Shown piece after piece: positions 26,384 to 35,435 of a DNA stretch of 64,000 bases. The DNA lies in NCBI GenBank assembly GCA_902834555.1, contig CADFJN010000008.1:61138-125137 (forward strand), given 5' to 3'. The stretch comes from Atopobiaceae bacterium (GTDB taxonomy: Bacteria; Actinomycetota; Coriobacteriia; Coriobacteriales; Atopobiaceae). The notes beneath the pieces are model-generated. The model worked only from the letters and a program-made list of their open reading frames with translations. It made no database searches and was not told the origin of the DNA. The translations under genes and the position numbers were made by a program. The first letter of the stretch is position 1, and the number at the start of each line of letters is the position of its first letter.

Positions 26384-27649
26384 ATGCGCGCAGAGCCGTT
26401 CGTGTGCTACAGGCCTCAGCCCGAGAGGGCCAAGGACTTCGCGTCACTGCCCTATGACGTCTTCACGAGGGAGGAGGCGCGCGAGGCCGTGACCAAGCGT
26501 CCGCACTCGTTCCTTGCCATCGACCGTCCCGAGACCGCCTTCGACCCCTCCCACGACATGCATGCACCCGATGTCTACCAGAAGGCCGCGAGCCTCCTAG
26601 CCGACCGCGTTGCCGACGGCACCCTCGTGCGCGACGGGGACCCCTGCTACTACCTGTACCGGCTGAGCGGCAACGGCCACGAGCAGACGGGCATCGTTGC
26701 GGCCTTCTCAGTGGACGACTACGAGTCCGGCACCATCCGCCGCCACGAGTTCACGCGCCCGGTTGACGAGAAGGACCGCGCAGACCACATTGCGACCACC
26801 GGCTGCCAGACCGGCCCCGTGCTTCTCGCCTACCGCGATGATCCCACGCTCTCGACCATCGTTACCGCCGCAACGACGGCGACCCCGCTCTACGACTTCA
26901 CCGACGCAGAGGGCCTGCGCGAGACCGTGTGGCGCGTCAACAGGCCCGCTGCCGTCGACGCCCTGCGCACGATGCTCGCGCTTGTCCCGCGCGCCTACAT
27001 CGCCGATGGCCACCACCGCGCGGCCGCGGCGGCGCGCGTCCGCAAGTCGCTTCGCGAGGAGCACGGGGGCGCGATGGGCGCATCCGGCACCGAGCCCTGT
27101 GACTACCTCCTGGCCGTGCTCTTCCCCGAGAGCCAGCTCATGACCCTCCCCTACGACCGCGTGGTGGCAGACACCGCGGGTCTCTCCGCCGAGGACCTTC
27201 TCGCACGCCTCGCCGAGCAGGGCTTTGCCGTAGGCGAGCCCAGCGAGAGGCCCATCCGCCCCACGGAAGCCCTCCACTACGGGCTCTTCCTCGACGGGGC
27301 GTGGCGCGAGCTCGCATGGCAGGGCAACGTCCCTCAGACGGCCGTGGGCAAGCTCGACGTCTCGGTCCTCCAGGACCAGGCCCTAGGCCCTATCCTGGGC
27401 ATCACCGACCCCGGCCGCGACGCACGCATCCGCTTTGTGGGCGGCCAGCCGGACGCCGGCGCCCTCGAGCCGCTCGTTAGCAAGGGCGGCCTTGCCTTTG
27501 CGCTGCGGGCAACGCCGGTTGCGGACATGATGGCCGTGGCAGACGAGGAGGGTATCATGCCCCCCAAGTCCACCTGGTTCGAGCCAAAGCTGAGAAGCGG
27601 GCTCTTCATAAGGCCCATCCTGGGGAGTGCCGCGAAGCGCCAGGCATAA
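26384..27649 (+). CDS. DUF1015-family protein
   Basis: A 421-residue protein of the DUF1015 family, function unknown. The conserved segments are the N-terminal FVCYRPQPERAKDFASLPYDV, the central VPRAYIADGHHRAAAAAR, PCDYLLAVLFPESQL, and the C-terminal MPPKSTWFEPKLRSGLFI. The DGHHR motif looks like an active site or metal site. ATG 26384 follows AAGGAG by five bases. It is a single-gene unit followed by a strong terminator. In other bacteria the family is often near serine biosynthesis genes, but none is seen here. Confidence 0.85.
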   Translation: MRAEPFVCYRPQPERAKDFASLPYDVFTREEAREAVTKRPHSFLAIDRPETAFDPSHDMHAPDVYQKAASLLADRVADGTLVRDGDPCYYLYRLSGNGHEQTGIVAAFSVDDYESGTIRRHEFTRPVDEKDRADHIATTGCQTGPVLLAYRDDPTLSTIVTAATTATPLYDFTDAEGLRETVWRVNRPAAVDALRTMLALVPRAYIADGHHRAAAAARVRKSLREEHGGAMGASGTEPCDYLLAVLFPESQLMTLPYDRVVADTAGLSAEDLLARLAEQGFAVGEPSERPIRPTEALHYGLFLDGAWRELAWQGNVPQTAVGKLDVSVLQDQALGPILGITDPGRDARIRFVGGQPDAGALEPLVSKGGLAFALRATPVADMMAVADEEGIMPPKSTWFEPKLRSGLFIRPILGSAAKRQA

Positions 27650-27662
27650 GGTCGAATTCCGC

Positions 27663-27703
27663 GCACCCCAGATACCCTCGCGGTCTCTGGGGTGCCTTTT
27701 TTC
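27663..27703 (+). terminator. Terminator after the DUF1015 gene
   Basis: GCACCCCAGA (27663-27672) pairs perfectly with TCTGGGGTGC (27686-27695), and a T-rich run CTTTTTTC follows. It starts 14 bases after the stop codon. This is a textbook intrinsic terminator. Confidence 0.9.
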
Positions 27704-27771
27704 TCTCATGGGTATAAGGTGAACTCAGGACAGCCGGAAACACCGGTTCGCATGCGATGGGGAGGTGCCGC

Positions 27772-30120
27772 ATGGAGGAGACAGACGACGAGCGCTGGCC
27801 GCACTGGGCCCGTGACTTCACGCAGGCCCTGTCGCATGCATTTGGCAGGCAGTCTGCCCCCGCAATTAGAGAATCCGGACATCCTGGATATACCGACACC
27901 TCAACCGATGGCCAGAACCTCGGAGCGCGCTTTGCCGCAGCTGTAGACGTAGCACGCCCGCGCGTTACGTCTACGCTTGACATCGATGTGCTTTCTCAAC
28001 GGCTCATGACCTCGGATGACCCTTTGTCTGACCTAGGGCTCGTTGTAGCGGATATTCGCTCGCGCCAGCAAGGTGCCCAGAGTGGGGGCACGGGATCCAT
28101 CATTGTTCCCGCCTCTGCAAGCGATGGCTCGCTGCCTCCCTCGAACCTTGAGGTGTTTCTCGCAGATGCTTTGGACGACGCGGGGCTTCTTGCCCCAGAC
28201 GTTGCCATGCCATCGGTGAGTGCTGTTCGTCCGCACACGTCGCACCTGTTCTACCTGCGTGTCAACGATCCCGAGCTAAGCTATGCGGCAAAGCTCAAGG
28301 TGTTGCGCATAGAGGCCGCACTCAATGCGGCGCTTCTTGCCTCGGAGTTCTTCGAGAACGCAGACGATGTGCCCATAGACGAGCTCGTGAGATTTCGGCA
28401 GCGCATTGCCGCATCCGTGACCTCACAGATTCCCACCATTGCCGATGGGCTGCCCACCCGCGAGGAAGAGCGCCCCAACGGCGAATGGGCGGTGCGAAAG
28501 GGCATTTCGACTGGTATCGAGCACTTCCAGGTGCCCTACCGTCTTCAGGCGAGCTTCCGCACGAACGTGGCGGATGGCGACGTTGCCCTAGTCGTGGACC
28601 TTACGCCACCCTCCATCATGCCGGTCCACGTGTGGGTGGACGGCATGGGCATAGTGCCAGCAACGCCTGAGATGCGCCGCCGTGCTGCCACCGATTACAA
28701 CCTGCGGATTGGCATCCTCCTAGCCGCGTGCGCATTTCGCTGCAGCACGAGCATTAAGAGGGTGTGGGTTGCCGGCACCATAGACACGCCGCAGTCTCAT
28801 GACTGCTACTACTCCGTGTGCTTCGACCGCGAGGAGTTCTCGGGGATCCCGCTCACGGGAAGCTTCGACCCCGTGCAGACCTATCGCAGCTGTGAAGCCA
28901 CAATCGCCGAGCAGGACGGGCAGCTTTCGCCAGTACGGCAAAGCTTCTCACTTGAGAGTGAACGCTTCTGCCCAACGCGTCGCTATGAGACCGTCGAGCT
29001 CTCGCAGCGCATTCTTGCAGACCCCTTTGCAGAGGCGCTTGGCACCAAGAATGTGCACCAGCTTGGCATCGTTGAGGAGAGCAAGAGAATCGAGGTAGCT
29101 TCTGAGATTGCGCGCCACCTCTCGTCTTCCACCGAGCAGAACGTTCGCGCCATCATGGAGCTTGCCGGCAACGACGAAGACGCAACTGTGAGGGATGCTG
29201 CGCGGCGCTGCGTAGGAAAGCTTATAGATGGGACTCTCCCCGATGATGATCCTCAGGTGCTTCAGGACGAGTTCATCAATGGAGACGAGCTCTCTGTAGC
29301 AGTCGAGAAAGCCAAGGAGCAGCTTTCGCAGAGGGATGCTTTGGGTGCGCTCTCGACCACCCTCGAAGCTCTTGAGCCCCTGGAGGAGGGACATGCCTTT
29401 GAAGACAGCCCTACGGTAGAGTGGCGCGCGTTTGGCAGCTATGTGGACCGTGTGCTCTATAACCGCCTGCTCTGGGACGGTGCCCATGAGACGCGACTTG
29501 CGCCCGATGCCTACCTTGAGGCACAGCTTGTCGTCTCGGTGGCGGCACTTGCGCAAGGCCAGATGTCTATGGCCACGGAGCGGGCACGGAGAGCGGTAGA
29601 GATAGCCCCCATGAGCATTCACTCCAGGCTGCAGCTCGCCCAATGCCTTGATGCCGAGGGCCGCACCGATGACGCAATGGCTGAGGTGGGGCACCTTCTC
29701 GAGCTTGCACATGACCCGGAAGGCGTTGGGCTAGGCTACTTCCGGATGGCGAGCTACGAATGGAACCGCCAGGACGTACGTGCCGCGCGAGCCTGCTACC
29801 AGCGCGCTCTCTCGTTCATGCCTGGGGTAGCCACCCAGGTGGCTTCGCAGCTCTCGGCAATTGTCCTTCAGCTTCAAGGCACGACGACTTCCAGCGAACC
29901 GCTCTCCGAGGAGCAGGTACGCGCTGCGCTTGCAGCGAGAAACATTGCCATTGCCCCCACCGAGGAGGTGTCCGACGTCTTCTTCGAAGGCATGAGGGCA
30001 TCGCTTGACGCAGAGATATTCCCCGTTGCGCGTGAGTTCATGACCATCTTGGGGCTCATGACGCACGACGACGTGTACTACGGGATGCTCCGCTCGATTG
30101 AGGATGAGCCAGACCACTAG
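27772..30120 (+). CDS. Large TPR-containing protein of unknown function
   Basis: A 782-residue cytoplasmic protein that I do not recognise. There is no signal peptide or membrane segment. The middle contains beta-rich stretches (HFQVPYRLQASFRTNVADGD, ALVVDLTPPSIMP, KRVWVAGTIDTPQSHDCYYS). The last 250 residues contain tetratricopeptide-like helices (VSVAALAQGQMSMATERARR, then MSIHSRLQLAQCLDAEGRTD and MASYEWNRQDVRAARACYQR). ATG 27772 has GGGGAGG six bases upstream. It stands alone between two terminators. A scaffold role is suggested only by the repeats. Confidence 0.7.
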   Translation: MEETDDERWPHWARDFTQALSHAFGRQSAPAIRESGHPGYTDTSTDGQNLGARFAAAVDVARPRVTSTLDIDVLSQRLMTSDDPLSDLGLVVADIRSRQQGAQSGGTGSIIVPASASDGSLPPSNLEVFLADALDDAGLLAPDVAMPSVSAVRPHTSHLFYLRVNDPELSYAAKLKVLRIEAALNAALLASEFFENADDVPIDELVRFRQRIAASVTSQIPTIADGLPTREEERPNGEWAVRKGISTGIEHFQVPYRLQASFRTNVADGDVALVVDLTPPSIMPVHVWVDGMGIVPATPEMRRRAATDYNLRIGILLAACAFRCSTSIKRVWVAGTIDTPQSHDCYYSVCFDREEFSGIPLTGSFDPVQTYRSCEATIAEQDGQLSPVRQSFSLESERFCPTRRYETVELSQRILADPFAEALGTKNVHQLGIVEESKRIEVASEIARHLSSSTEQNVRAIMELAGNDEDATVRDAARRCVGKLIDGTLPDDDPQVLQDEFINGDELSVAVEKAKEQLSQRDALGALSTTLEALEPLEEGHAFEDSPTVEWRAFGSYVDRVLYNRLLWDGAHETRLAPDAYLEAQLVVSVAALAQGQMSMATERARRAVEIAPMSIHSRLQLAQCLDAEGRTDDAMAEVGHLLELAHDPEGVGLGYFRMASYEWNRQDVRAARACYQRALSFMPGVATQVASQLSAIVLQLQGTTTSSEPLSEEQVRAALAARNIAIAPTEEVSDVFFEGMRASLDAEIFPVAREFMTILGLMTHDDVYYGMLRSIEDEPDH

Positions 30121-30146
30121 CTGCCGTCAGCTAGCACGAGAACGAA

Positions 30147-30185
30147 AAGGACCGGCTTCGCACCACGATTGCGAAGCCGGTCCTT
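30147..30185. terminator. Bidirectional terminator between convergent genes
   Basis: AAGGACCGGCTTCGCA (30147-30162) and TGCGAAGCCGGTCCTT (30170-30185) form a perfect 16-bp stem with a 7-base loop. On the minus strand TTTTCGTTCTC follows, so it serves the amidase gene well. On the plus strand the tail TTGCTGTT is weaker. Confidence 0.88.
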
Positions 30186-30208
30186 GCTGTTACATTGAAC
30201 CTAACTAC

Positions 30209-33037
30209 CTACAGGTTGTACAGAACCGCCTTGATGCTGTTGGCATAGGACTTGTCGGTTGCCCACGTGCCGCTCAGGCCCTCGACCGTGTAGGACCTAC
30301 CACGAAGCCACGTGCCATAGCGGGGGTCACGGATTTTGGTGAGAGCGTCCTTTCCTGCGTATATCCGGAGATGCTGCGCCTGCGCGATAAAGCCGGTGTA
30401 GACCGCATCAGAGCCATAGGAGCTGAAATCCGCGCCGGGGTTGCCTGGACCCGTGGCACCGAGCCCGCAGAAGTTGCACTGCTCAATCTTAACGTCGCCA
30501 CCAAACTGGAGGTAGCCCGTCTCGACCATCGCCTGCGCATAGACGACCTCCGGACGAACGCCCTCGGCAACGGCAGCGGCCCAGAGCTTGTCAATGAACT
30601 CCTCGACCGTCGAGGCACCATAGGCGGTGTACACGTCCGAGGGGAAGGTGGCGTTGCGCGCCTTAAGCCCTGCCTTGAGGTCGCTCACGAGCTGTGTCTT
30701 CGTCACTTGAGGCTCTCCCAGGATGGGCGTGGGTTCAACAACCTCGATGGTTGCTGACTTGGTCTCGGTCTTGCCATTGGGGCCCACGACGTCCACATAG
30801 AGCGTGTACGTGCCCGTCTTCTCGGGAGTGAACGATCCGCTGGTCTCGCTGGTGGCCGAGCCCGTGGAGAGCACGGTCGAGCCCCAGTCGCCCTTCGCCC
30901 AGGAGCCCTCGTAGGACCAGACGTAGTTGTACGTGAGGTCCGAGGCATCACCGGACACGTGAGCAGAGAAGGTGACAGGGTATCCCCTGGCAGGAGCCGT
31001 AGTCTTGACCTTGACGTCGTTGTACACAGCGGCGGCGTTTGCCACCTTAACGGTGGTGGACTTGGTCTCCCTCGTGCCGTCGGGGCTCACCACGTCCACG
31101 TAGAGGTTGTAGGTGCCCGGCTTGGAGGGCGTGAACGAGCCGGTGGTCTCGCTGGTGTCCGAGCCCGTGGAGAGCACGGTCGAGCCCCAGTCGCCCTTCG
31201 CCCAGGAGCCCTCGTAGGACCAGACGTAGTTGTACGTGAGCCCGGCGGTGTAGCCCCCGACGTTGGCCGAGAAGGCCACGGGGCTGCCGACCGCAGGAGA
31301 GGCGGCGGAGACCGTCACGCCGTTGAAGACATACCCATCCTTCACCTCGACGGTGGTGGACTTGGTCTCCCTCGTGCCGTCGGGGCTCACCACGTCCACG
31401 TAGAGGTTGTAGGTGCCCGGCTTGGAGGGCGTGAACGAGCCGGTGGTCTCGCTGGTGTCCGAGCCCGTGGAGAGCACGGTGGAGCCCCAGTCGCCCTTCG
31501 CCCAGGAGCCCTCGTAGGACCAGACGTAGTTGTACTTGAGCCCGGCGGTGTAGCCCCCGACGTTGGCCGAGAAGGCCACGGGGCTGCCGACCGCAGGAGA
31601 GGCGGCGGAGACCGTCACGCCGTTGAAGACATACCCATCCTTCACCTCGACGGTGGTGGACTTGGTCTCCCTCGTGCCGTCGGGGCTCACCACGTCCACG
31701 TAGAGGTTGTAGGTGCCCGGCTTGGAGGGCGTGAACGAGCCGGTGGTCTCGCTGGTGTCCGAGCCCGTGGAGAGCACGGTGGAGCCCCAGTCGCCCTTGG
31801 CCCAGGAGCCCTCGTAGGACCAGACGTAGTTGTACTTGAGTCCGGACGTCTGGCCTGCAACGTTGGCGGAGAAAGTCACGGCATCGCCAGCAACTGGCGT
31901 ATCCGTGGTGACTCTGACGCCCCTGTAGCGATAGCCGCTCTTCACGGTAATGGTAGCCATGCGTGTGGTCTTCGACGTACCGTTGGAGCAGACGTCGACA
32001 AACAGCCAATACGTGCCCGGCTGAGTAGGCGTGAAGGTTCCCGAAGAAGAGGTGGTCATAGAACCCGTGCTCTTAACCGTGGAGTCCCACGAAGACCAAT
32101 CCGGCTTTGCCCACACATAGTTGTAGGTGAGGTTCTCGCCCACGCCCATGATCTTGGGCGAGTAGGTCACGGCTTCGCCAACATAGGTCTCGGTAGCTGA
32201 GACGTTGACACCCGAGACGCTCCACCAGGTGTCAGAGCCGTAGAACTGGTTGTAGATGGCAGCTCCATCCGCCCTGCCAAAGCTCGTGAGGTAGTTGCTG
32301 TTCGAAAGCCTTGCGGAATCAGACGTGCCATCGATGAAGCCATGCTCGATGATGACGCCAAGGATGCCGGCCTTTCTCGCATAGCGGGTAATGCCGTAGT
32401 AGTCCGCCACGGAACCATCCTCGTAGAGCGAGGAGTCCTCGCCCGAGGGGTAGTCCCTTGTTATGATGCCCGCCCCGTGGACGGTAAGCCCGCTGGACTG
32501 AAGCCCGGAGAGCACAAGGGCCGAGAGGGACTGCCCTGCGTAGTACAGGTCCTGGTTGTAGCTCGAGGAGTTGGTGGACTCCACCTCGGCTCCCCTGCCG
32601 CCGCCAGCGTTGATGTGGATGGAGACGATAGCACAGCAGTTGTTCTCGACGGCGCGGTCCACGCGTCCGGCAACCGAAACGTACTCGTACTGGCCACGGG
32701 TGAGGTAGACCGTGACCCCACGGGACTCAAGGTAGTCCTTGCAGGCCTGGGCGATCTTCCAGGTGAGGTCGGCCTCCTTCATGCCGTTTGCCCTGGCACC
32801 AGGATCCCATCCGCCGTGGCCGGGATCGATGGCAATGGGCCTCCCCGTTTGCCTGGCCACCGAGAGCGCCTGGGAGATGTTCGAGTACGTAGAGAGCGAA
32901 CCGTCTGAGCTTGCGGTGGTGTAGGTGGTGGTTGCCGCCTTAGCAGTGGACGGCGCCAAGACAAGCGCAAGCGCCACGCCCAAGACAAGAGCCACACAGC
33001 CTGCAAGACGGGCAAATCGCTGTTTCGTTTTAGCCAT
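30209..33037 (-). CDS. Secreted N-acetylmuramoyl-L-alanine amidase / glucosaminidase with tandem repeat domains
   Basis: A 942-residue secreted cell-wall hydrolase. A signal peptide ends near residue 34 (LAPSTAKA). An Amidase_3 domain follows at about 55-250 (IAIDPGHGGWDPGA with the zinc histidine, VSIHINAGGG, GVIIEHGFID). Next come five Ig-like repeats of about 100 residues (YNYVWSYEGSWAKGDW in each of the later four). The C-terminal 170 residues form a glucosaminidase-type domain (PEVVYAQAMVETGYLQF, CNFCGLGATG). ATG 33037 follows TTGGAGA. The repeats probably act as spacer or wall-binding modules, and two catalytic ends would cut both peptide and glycan bonds. Confidence 0.88.
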   Translation of the reverse strand: MAKTKQRFARLAGCVALVLGVALALVLAPSTAKAATTTYTTASSDGSLSTYSNISQALSVARQTGRPIAIDPGHGGWDPGARANGMKEADLTWKIAQACKDYLESRGVTVYLTRGQYEYVSVAGRVDRAVENNCCAIVSIHINAGGGRGAEVESTNSSSYNQDLYYAGQSLSALVLSGLQSSGLTVHGAGIITRDYPSGEDSSLYEDGSVADYYGITRYARKAGILGVIIEHGFIDGTSDSARLSNSNYLTSFGRADGAAIYNQFYGSDTWWSVSGVNVSATETYVGEAVTYSPKIMGVGENLTYNYVWAKPDWSSWDSTVKSTGSMTTSSSGTFTPTQPGTYWLFVDVCSNGTSKTTRMATITVKSGYRYRGVRVTTDTPVAGDAVTFSANVAGQTSGLKYNYVWSYEGSWAKGDWGSTVLSTGSDTSETTGSFTPSKPGTYNLYVDVVSPDGTRETKSTTVEVKDGYVFNGVTVSAASPAVGSPVAFSANVGGYTAGLKYNYVWSYEGSWAKGDWGSTVLSTGSDTSETTGSFTPSKPGTYNLYVDVVSPDGTRETKSTTVEVKDGYVFNGVTVSAASPAVGSPVAFSANVGGYTAGLTYNYVWSYEGSWAKGDWGSTVLSTGSDTSETTGSFTPSKPGTYNLYVDVVSPDGTRETKSTTVKVANAAAVYNDVKVKTTAPARGYPVTFSAHVSGDASDLTYNYVWSYEGSWAKGDWGSTVLSTGSATSETSGSFTPEKTGTYTLYVDVVGPNGKTETKSATIEVVEPTPILGEPQVTKTQLVSDLKAGLKARNATFPSDVYTAYGASTVEEFIDKLWAAAVAEGVRPEVVYAQAMVETGYLQFGGDVKIEQCNFCGLGATGPGNPGADFSSYGSDAVYTGFIAQAQHLRIYAGKDALTKIRDPRYGTWLRGRSYTVEGLSGTWATDKSYANSIKAVLYNL
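31041..31940. repeat. Three tandem 300-bp coding repeats
   Basis: Units of exactly 300 bp follow each other inside the amidase gene. For example, 31321-31440 is identical to 31621-31740, and 31261-31320 is identical to 31561-31620. Only a few single-base differences occur across about 800 bp. The flanking units (30741-31040 and from 31941) are clearly diverged. Such identity signals recent duplication or gene conversion. Confidence 0.93.
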
Positions 33038-33131
33038 GATTCTCCAACGACGAACTATATGTAGGCCCCAGTCTGACATAGAATCAACTTCGATACCTTA
33101 AACCTTTCAGTAGAGTCAGCGAAAGACGTTC

Positions 33132-33818
33132 ATGAGACAAACGCACAGCGAGAACCCCCTGTGGCCACCGAGCTTCTCGGCGGCCATCTTCGATTTCGAT
33201 GACACGCTTGCCCTTACCCATGACCTCTGGAGACAGGTGGACATTGCATTTCTCAGGTCGCGGGGCATCTCCTATACGCCGGACGTAGGGCGAACGCTCA
33301 CCATGCTTGGGTTTGCGGGCGGGGCGCGCTGGTGTATCGAGCGCTACGGTCTCAAGGATACCGTTGAAGAGATCTGCGAAGAGTGGAATTCGATGGGCCG
33401 TGCGCTCTATGCCACGCAAGTACGGTTGAGGCCCGGTGCAGAGGAGTATCTCGCGGCCCTGAGAAGCGCGGGCGTGCCCCTAGCGCTTGCGACCACCAAC
33501 GACCCGGACGTACTTGCGGCCATGAAGGCAAACGTGGACGTCTACGACCTCTTTGACGCCGTGGTCTGCGCAAAAGAGGTTGGCTGCGGCAAGGATCGTC
33601 CGGATATCTATCTCGAAGCGGCAAGGCGCATCTCTGCTCAGCCAAAGAGCTGCATGGTCTTTGAGGACCTTCTCCAGGGAATCTGCTCTGCAAAGCGAGC
33701 GGGAATGAAGGCCTGTGCCGTCCTGAGCAACAACCCCCTGCAGGACGAACGGGAGGTTGTGGGCGTTTCTGACTGCGCAATAGCAAACTGGCGAGAAGCC
33801 CTCGGAACCGAGAAGTAG
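33132..33818 (+). CDS. HAD-superfamily hydrolase
   Basis: A 228-residue HAD phosphatase of the beta-phosphoglucomutase-like subgroup. Motif I is AAIFDFDDTLALTHDLW, motif II is LALATTNDPDVL, the motif III lysine is in EVGCGKDRPDIYLEA, and motif IV is MVFEDLLQGICSAKRAG. The acidic E-D pair replaces the usual GD in motif IV, which is normal for this subgroup. It faces the amidase gene divergently, about 95 bp away. The start at ATG 33132 has only a weak upstream AAAGAC. The substrate is unknown. Confidence 0.8.
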   Translation: MRQTHSENPLWPPSFSAAIFDFDDTLALTHDLWRQVDIAFLRSRGISYTPDVGRTLTMLGFAGGARWCIERYGLKDTVEEICEEWNSMGRALYATQVRLRPGAEEYLAALRSAGVPLALATTNDPDVLAAMKANVDVYDLFDAVVCAKEVGCGKDRPDIYLEAARRISAQPKSCMVFEDLLQGICSAKRAGMKACAVLSNNPLQDEREVVGVSDCAIANWREALGTEK

Positions 33819-33909
33819 CGCCACTTTTTTGTGAGCGGCGTAGGTAATGCCGGAAGTGGACGTTGATTACCACTTGAGGATTTATGAGCTATCCCCAGAA
33901 CCATTGGGG

Positions 33910-33915
33910 TAATAT
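33910..33915 (+). promoter_or_regulatory. Candidate -10 box of the cold-shock gene
   Basis: TAATAT is a strong -10 element located about 84 bases upstream of the start codon, with no clear -35 hexamer. The resulting leader of roughly 75 bases is G/C-rich and contains short inverted repeats, in line with the long structured leaders of csp genes. Confidence 0.5.
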
Positions 33916-33998
33916 AGCACCCGTGGCTGTTGGGGCCACAAGGTATCGCGCGAGAGCGCAGCTTTTTGTCCTGCGGGGCAAAGAAAGAAAGGCACGAC

Positions 33999-34202
33999 AT
34001 GGCAAAGGGTACTGTTAAGTGGTTCAACCCCGACAAGGGCTATGGCTTCATCTCTCGTGAGGATGGCGACGATCTGTTCGTCCACTACTCCGAGATTCAG
34101 ATGGACGGCTTCAAGACCCTGGACGAGGGCCAGGCTGTCGAGTTTGACATCACCACCGGCCAGAATGGCAAGCTCCAGGCTTCCAACGTCCACAAGATTT
34201 AG
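33999..34202 (+). CDS. Cold-shock protein, CspA family
   Basis: A 67-residue single cold-shock domain, an RNA/DNA-binding beta-barrel that acts as an RNA chaperone. RNP1 is KGYGFISRE and RNP2 is DLFVHYSEI, both intact, and the first strand is [14 protein letters not shown] 33999 follows AGAAAGAAAGG. Length and sequence are canonical. It is a monocistronic gene with a strong terminator. Whether it is cold-induced or constitutive is not visible. Confidence 0.95.
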   Translation: MAKGTVKWFNPDKGYGFISREDGDDLFVHYSEIQMDGFKTLDEGQAVEFDITTGQNGKLQASNVHKI

Positions 34203-34247
34203 CTCATAGCCCAACGCATACCCCCTCTTGGGATTTGTGGGACTTGG

Positions 34248-34278
34248 CTCCCCCGCCAGCTGGCGGGGGAGTTTTTTT
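34248..34278 (+). terminator. Terminator of the cold-shock gene
   Basis: CTCCCCCGCCAG and CTGGCGGGGGAG form a perfect 24-base palindrome (34248-34271), followed by seven T residues. The next gene starts about 90 bases later. Confidence 0.92.
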
Positions 34279-34369
34279 GAGTAAGCCCTTGGCGCGCACG
34301 CTCCAGCATCGTGCTGCTATACCATGGGACGGCATGCGCAGTACAACAGGACGAGAGGAAAGGCGACCC

Positions 34370-35050
34370 GTGAGAGTTCTCGCCATCGTGCCCGCCTATA
34401 ACGAGGAAGAGTGCCTCGCGAATACCGTCCAGGAGCTAACCCAGACTTGCCCGGACGTTGACTACCTCGTCGTTAATGACGGTTCGAGCGACGCCACTCC
34501 ACGCATCTGCGACGAGCTGGCATTGAGGCATATCGACCTGCCGGTAAACTGCGGCCTTACCTCCGCCGTTAAGGCTGGGATGAAGTACGCCATGCGCCAC
34601 AACTACGACGCGGCCGTGCAGATTGACTCCGACGGGCAGCACATTCCCAGCTACATCCCAACCATGGCCAAGACCATGGATGAAGAAGGCGCCGACATCG
34701 TGATTGCCTCGCGCAATCTCGCGGGAGGCGGTGCCGTTGGCGCGCGTGGCGCCGGGGCAAAGCTCATCACCACAATAATCCGGCAGACGACAGGTGCCAT
34801 CATCACGGACCCCACCTCGGGCATGCGCATGTACAACCGCGCCATGGTCGAGAAGCTCGCGCGCGGGTTTGACCTAGCCCCAGAGCCGGACACCATAGCT
34901 CTGCTCATTCGCAGAGGCGCCAAGGTAGTCGAGATACCTGCCGAGATGCGTGAACGCCAAGGCGGCACGAGCTACCTGCATTTCATGTCCTCCATCTCCT
35001 ATATGGCGCGCACGTGCCTCTCCATCCTGCTCTTCCAATGGTTTAGATAG
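34370..35050 (+). CDS. Family 2 glycosyltransferase (dolichyl-phosphate-mannose-synthase-like)
   Basis: A 226-residue GT2 enzyme without membrane helices. It shows VLAIVPAYNEEECLANTV at the N-terminus, LVVNDGSSDATP, and the metal-binding AAVQIDSDGQHIP, followed by SRNLAGGGAVGARG. This pattern is that of polyprenyl-phosphate sugar transferases (DPM/GtrB type). GTG 34370 follows GAGGAAAGG. Longer in-frame extensions would run through the csp terminator and are rejected. It is co-transcribed with the DUF2304 gene eight bases after its stop, a common pairing in surface glycan loci. Confidence 0.87.
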   Translation: MRVLAIVPAYNEEECLANTVQELTQTCPDVDYLVVNDGSSDATPRICDELALRHIDLPVNCGLTSAVKAGMKYAMRHNYDAAVQIDSDGQHIPSYIPTMAKTMDEEGADIVIASRNLAGGGAVGARGAGAKLITTIIRQTTGAIITDPTSGMRMYNRAMVEKLARGFDLAPEPDTIALLIRRGAKVVEIPAEMRERQGGTSYLHFMSSISYMARTCLSILLFQWFR

Positions 35051-35058
35051 GACCAGCC

Positions 35059-35415
35059 ATGTCCATAGTTCTCCGCATTGTCCTCATCCTCGGAGCACTC
35101 TTTGCGCTCTCGATTGTCGTACGCAAAGTCAGGAAGTCAAAGATTCGCATCGCCGACTCTGTCTATTGGGTCTGCGCGGCAGTACTTCTGCTTGTTCTGG
35201 CAATCTTCCCACGGATTGCGTTCTTCTTCTCGGACCTCCTGGGCTTCCTTTCGCCCAGCAACTTCGTATTTCTCGTGGTCATTGCGCTCATGCTGCTCAA
35301 GCTCTTCAACCTTGCCTGCGATGTGTCACGCCTTACAGACAAGGTCGAGCAGCTCTCTCAGGAGCTTGCGCTCGCCAAGAATGAGTTCGCCGGAAATCCC
35401 AAAGACAAGAATTAG
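35059..35415 (+). CDS. DUF2304 small membrane protein
   Basis: A 118-residue protein with three hydrophobic helices (residues 4-20, 37-57 and 65-86) and a C-terminal coiled-coil tail (DVSRLTDKVEQLSQELALAK). This is the DUF2304 pattern, always small and typically placed directly after a GT2 prenyl-phosphate glycosyltransferase, which suggests that it anchors or assists that enzyme at the membrane. The spacing of eight bases supports co-translation. Biochemical function is unknown. Confidence 0.85.
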   Translation: MSIVLRIVLILGALFALSIVVRKVRKSKIRIADSVYWVCAAVLLLVLAIFPRIAFFFSDLLGFLSPSNFVFLVVIALMLLKLFNLACDVSRLTDKVEQLSQELALAKNEFAGNPKDKN

Positions 35416-35435
35416 CTAGGCGAGAAGGACCAGGC

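Noticed and set aside
31041..31940. Possible CRISPR-like regular repeats
   Set aside because: Repeats are 300 bp, contiguous, in-frame and code for a known Ig-like segment. There are no spacers.
30959..32200. 413-codon plus-strand frame opposite the amidase repeats
   Set aside because: It exists only because the 300-bp repeats are multiples of three and G/C-rich. It has no ribosome site or domain and mirrors the repeats, so it is an antisense shadow.
33132..33149. ATGAGACAAACGCACAGC as a seventh palindrome copy
   Set aside because: Only the first half-arm matches (MRQ start of the HAD gene). There is no right arm or inverted match, so chance similarity is likely.
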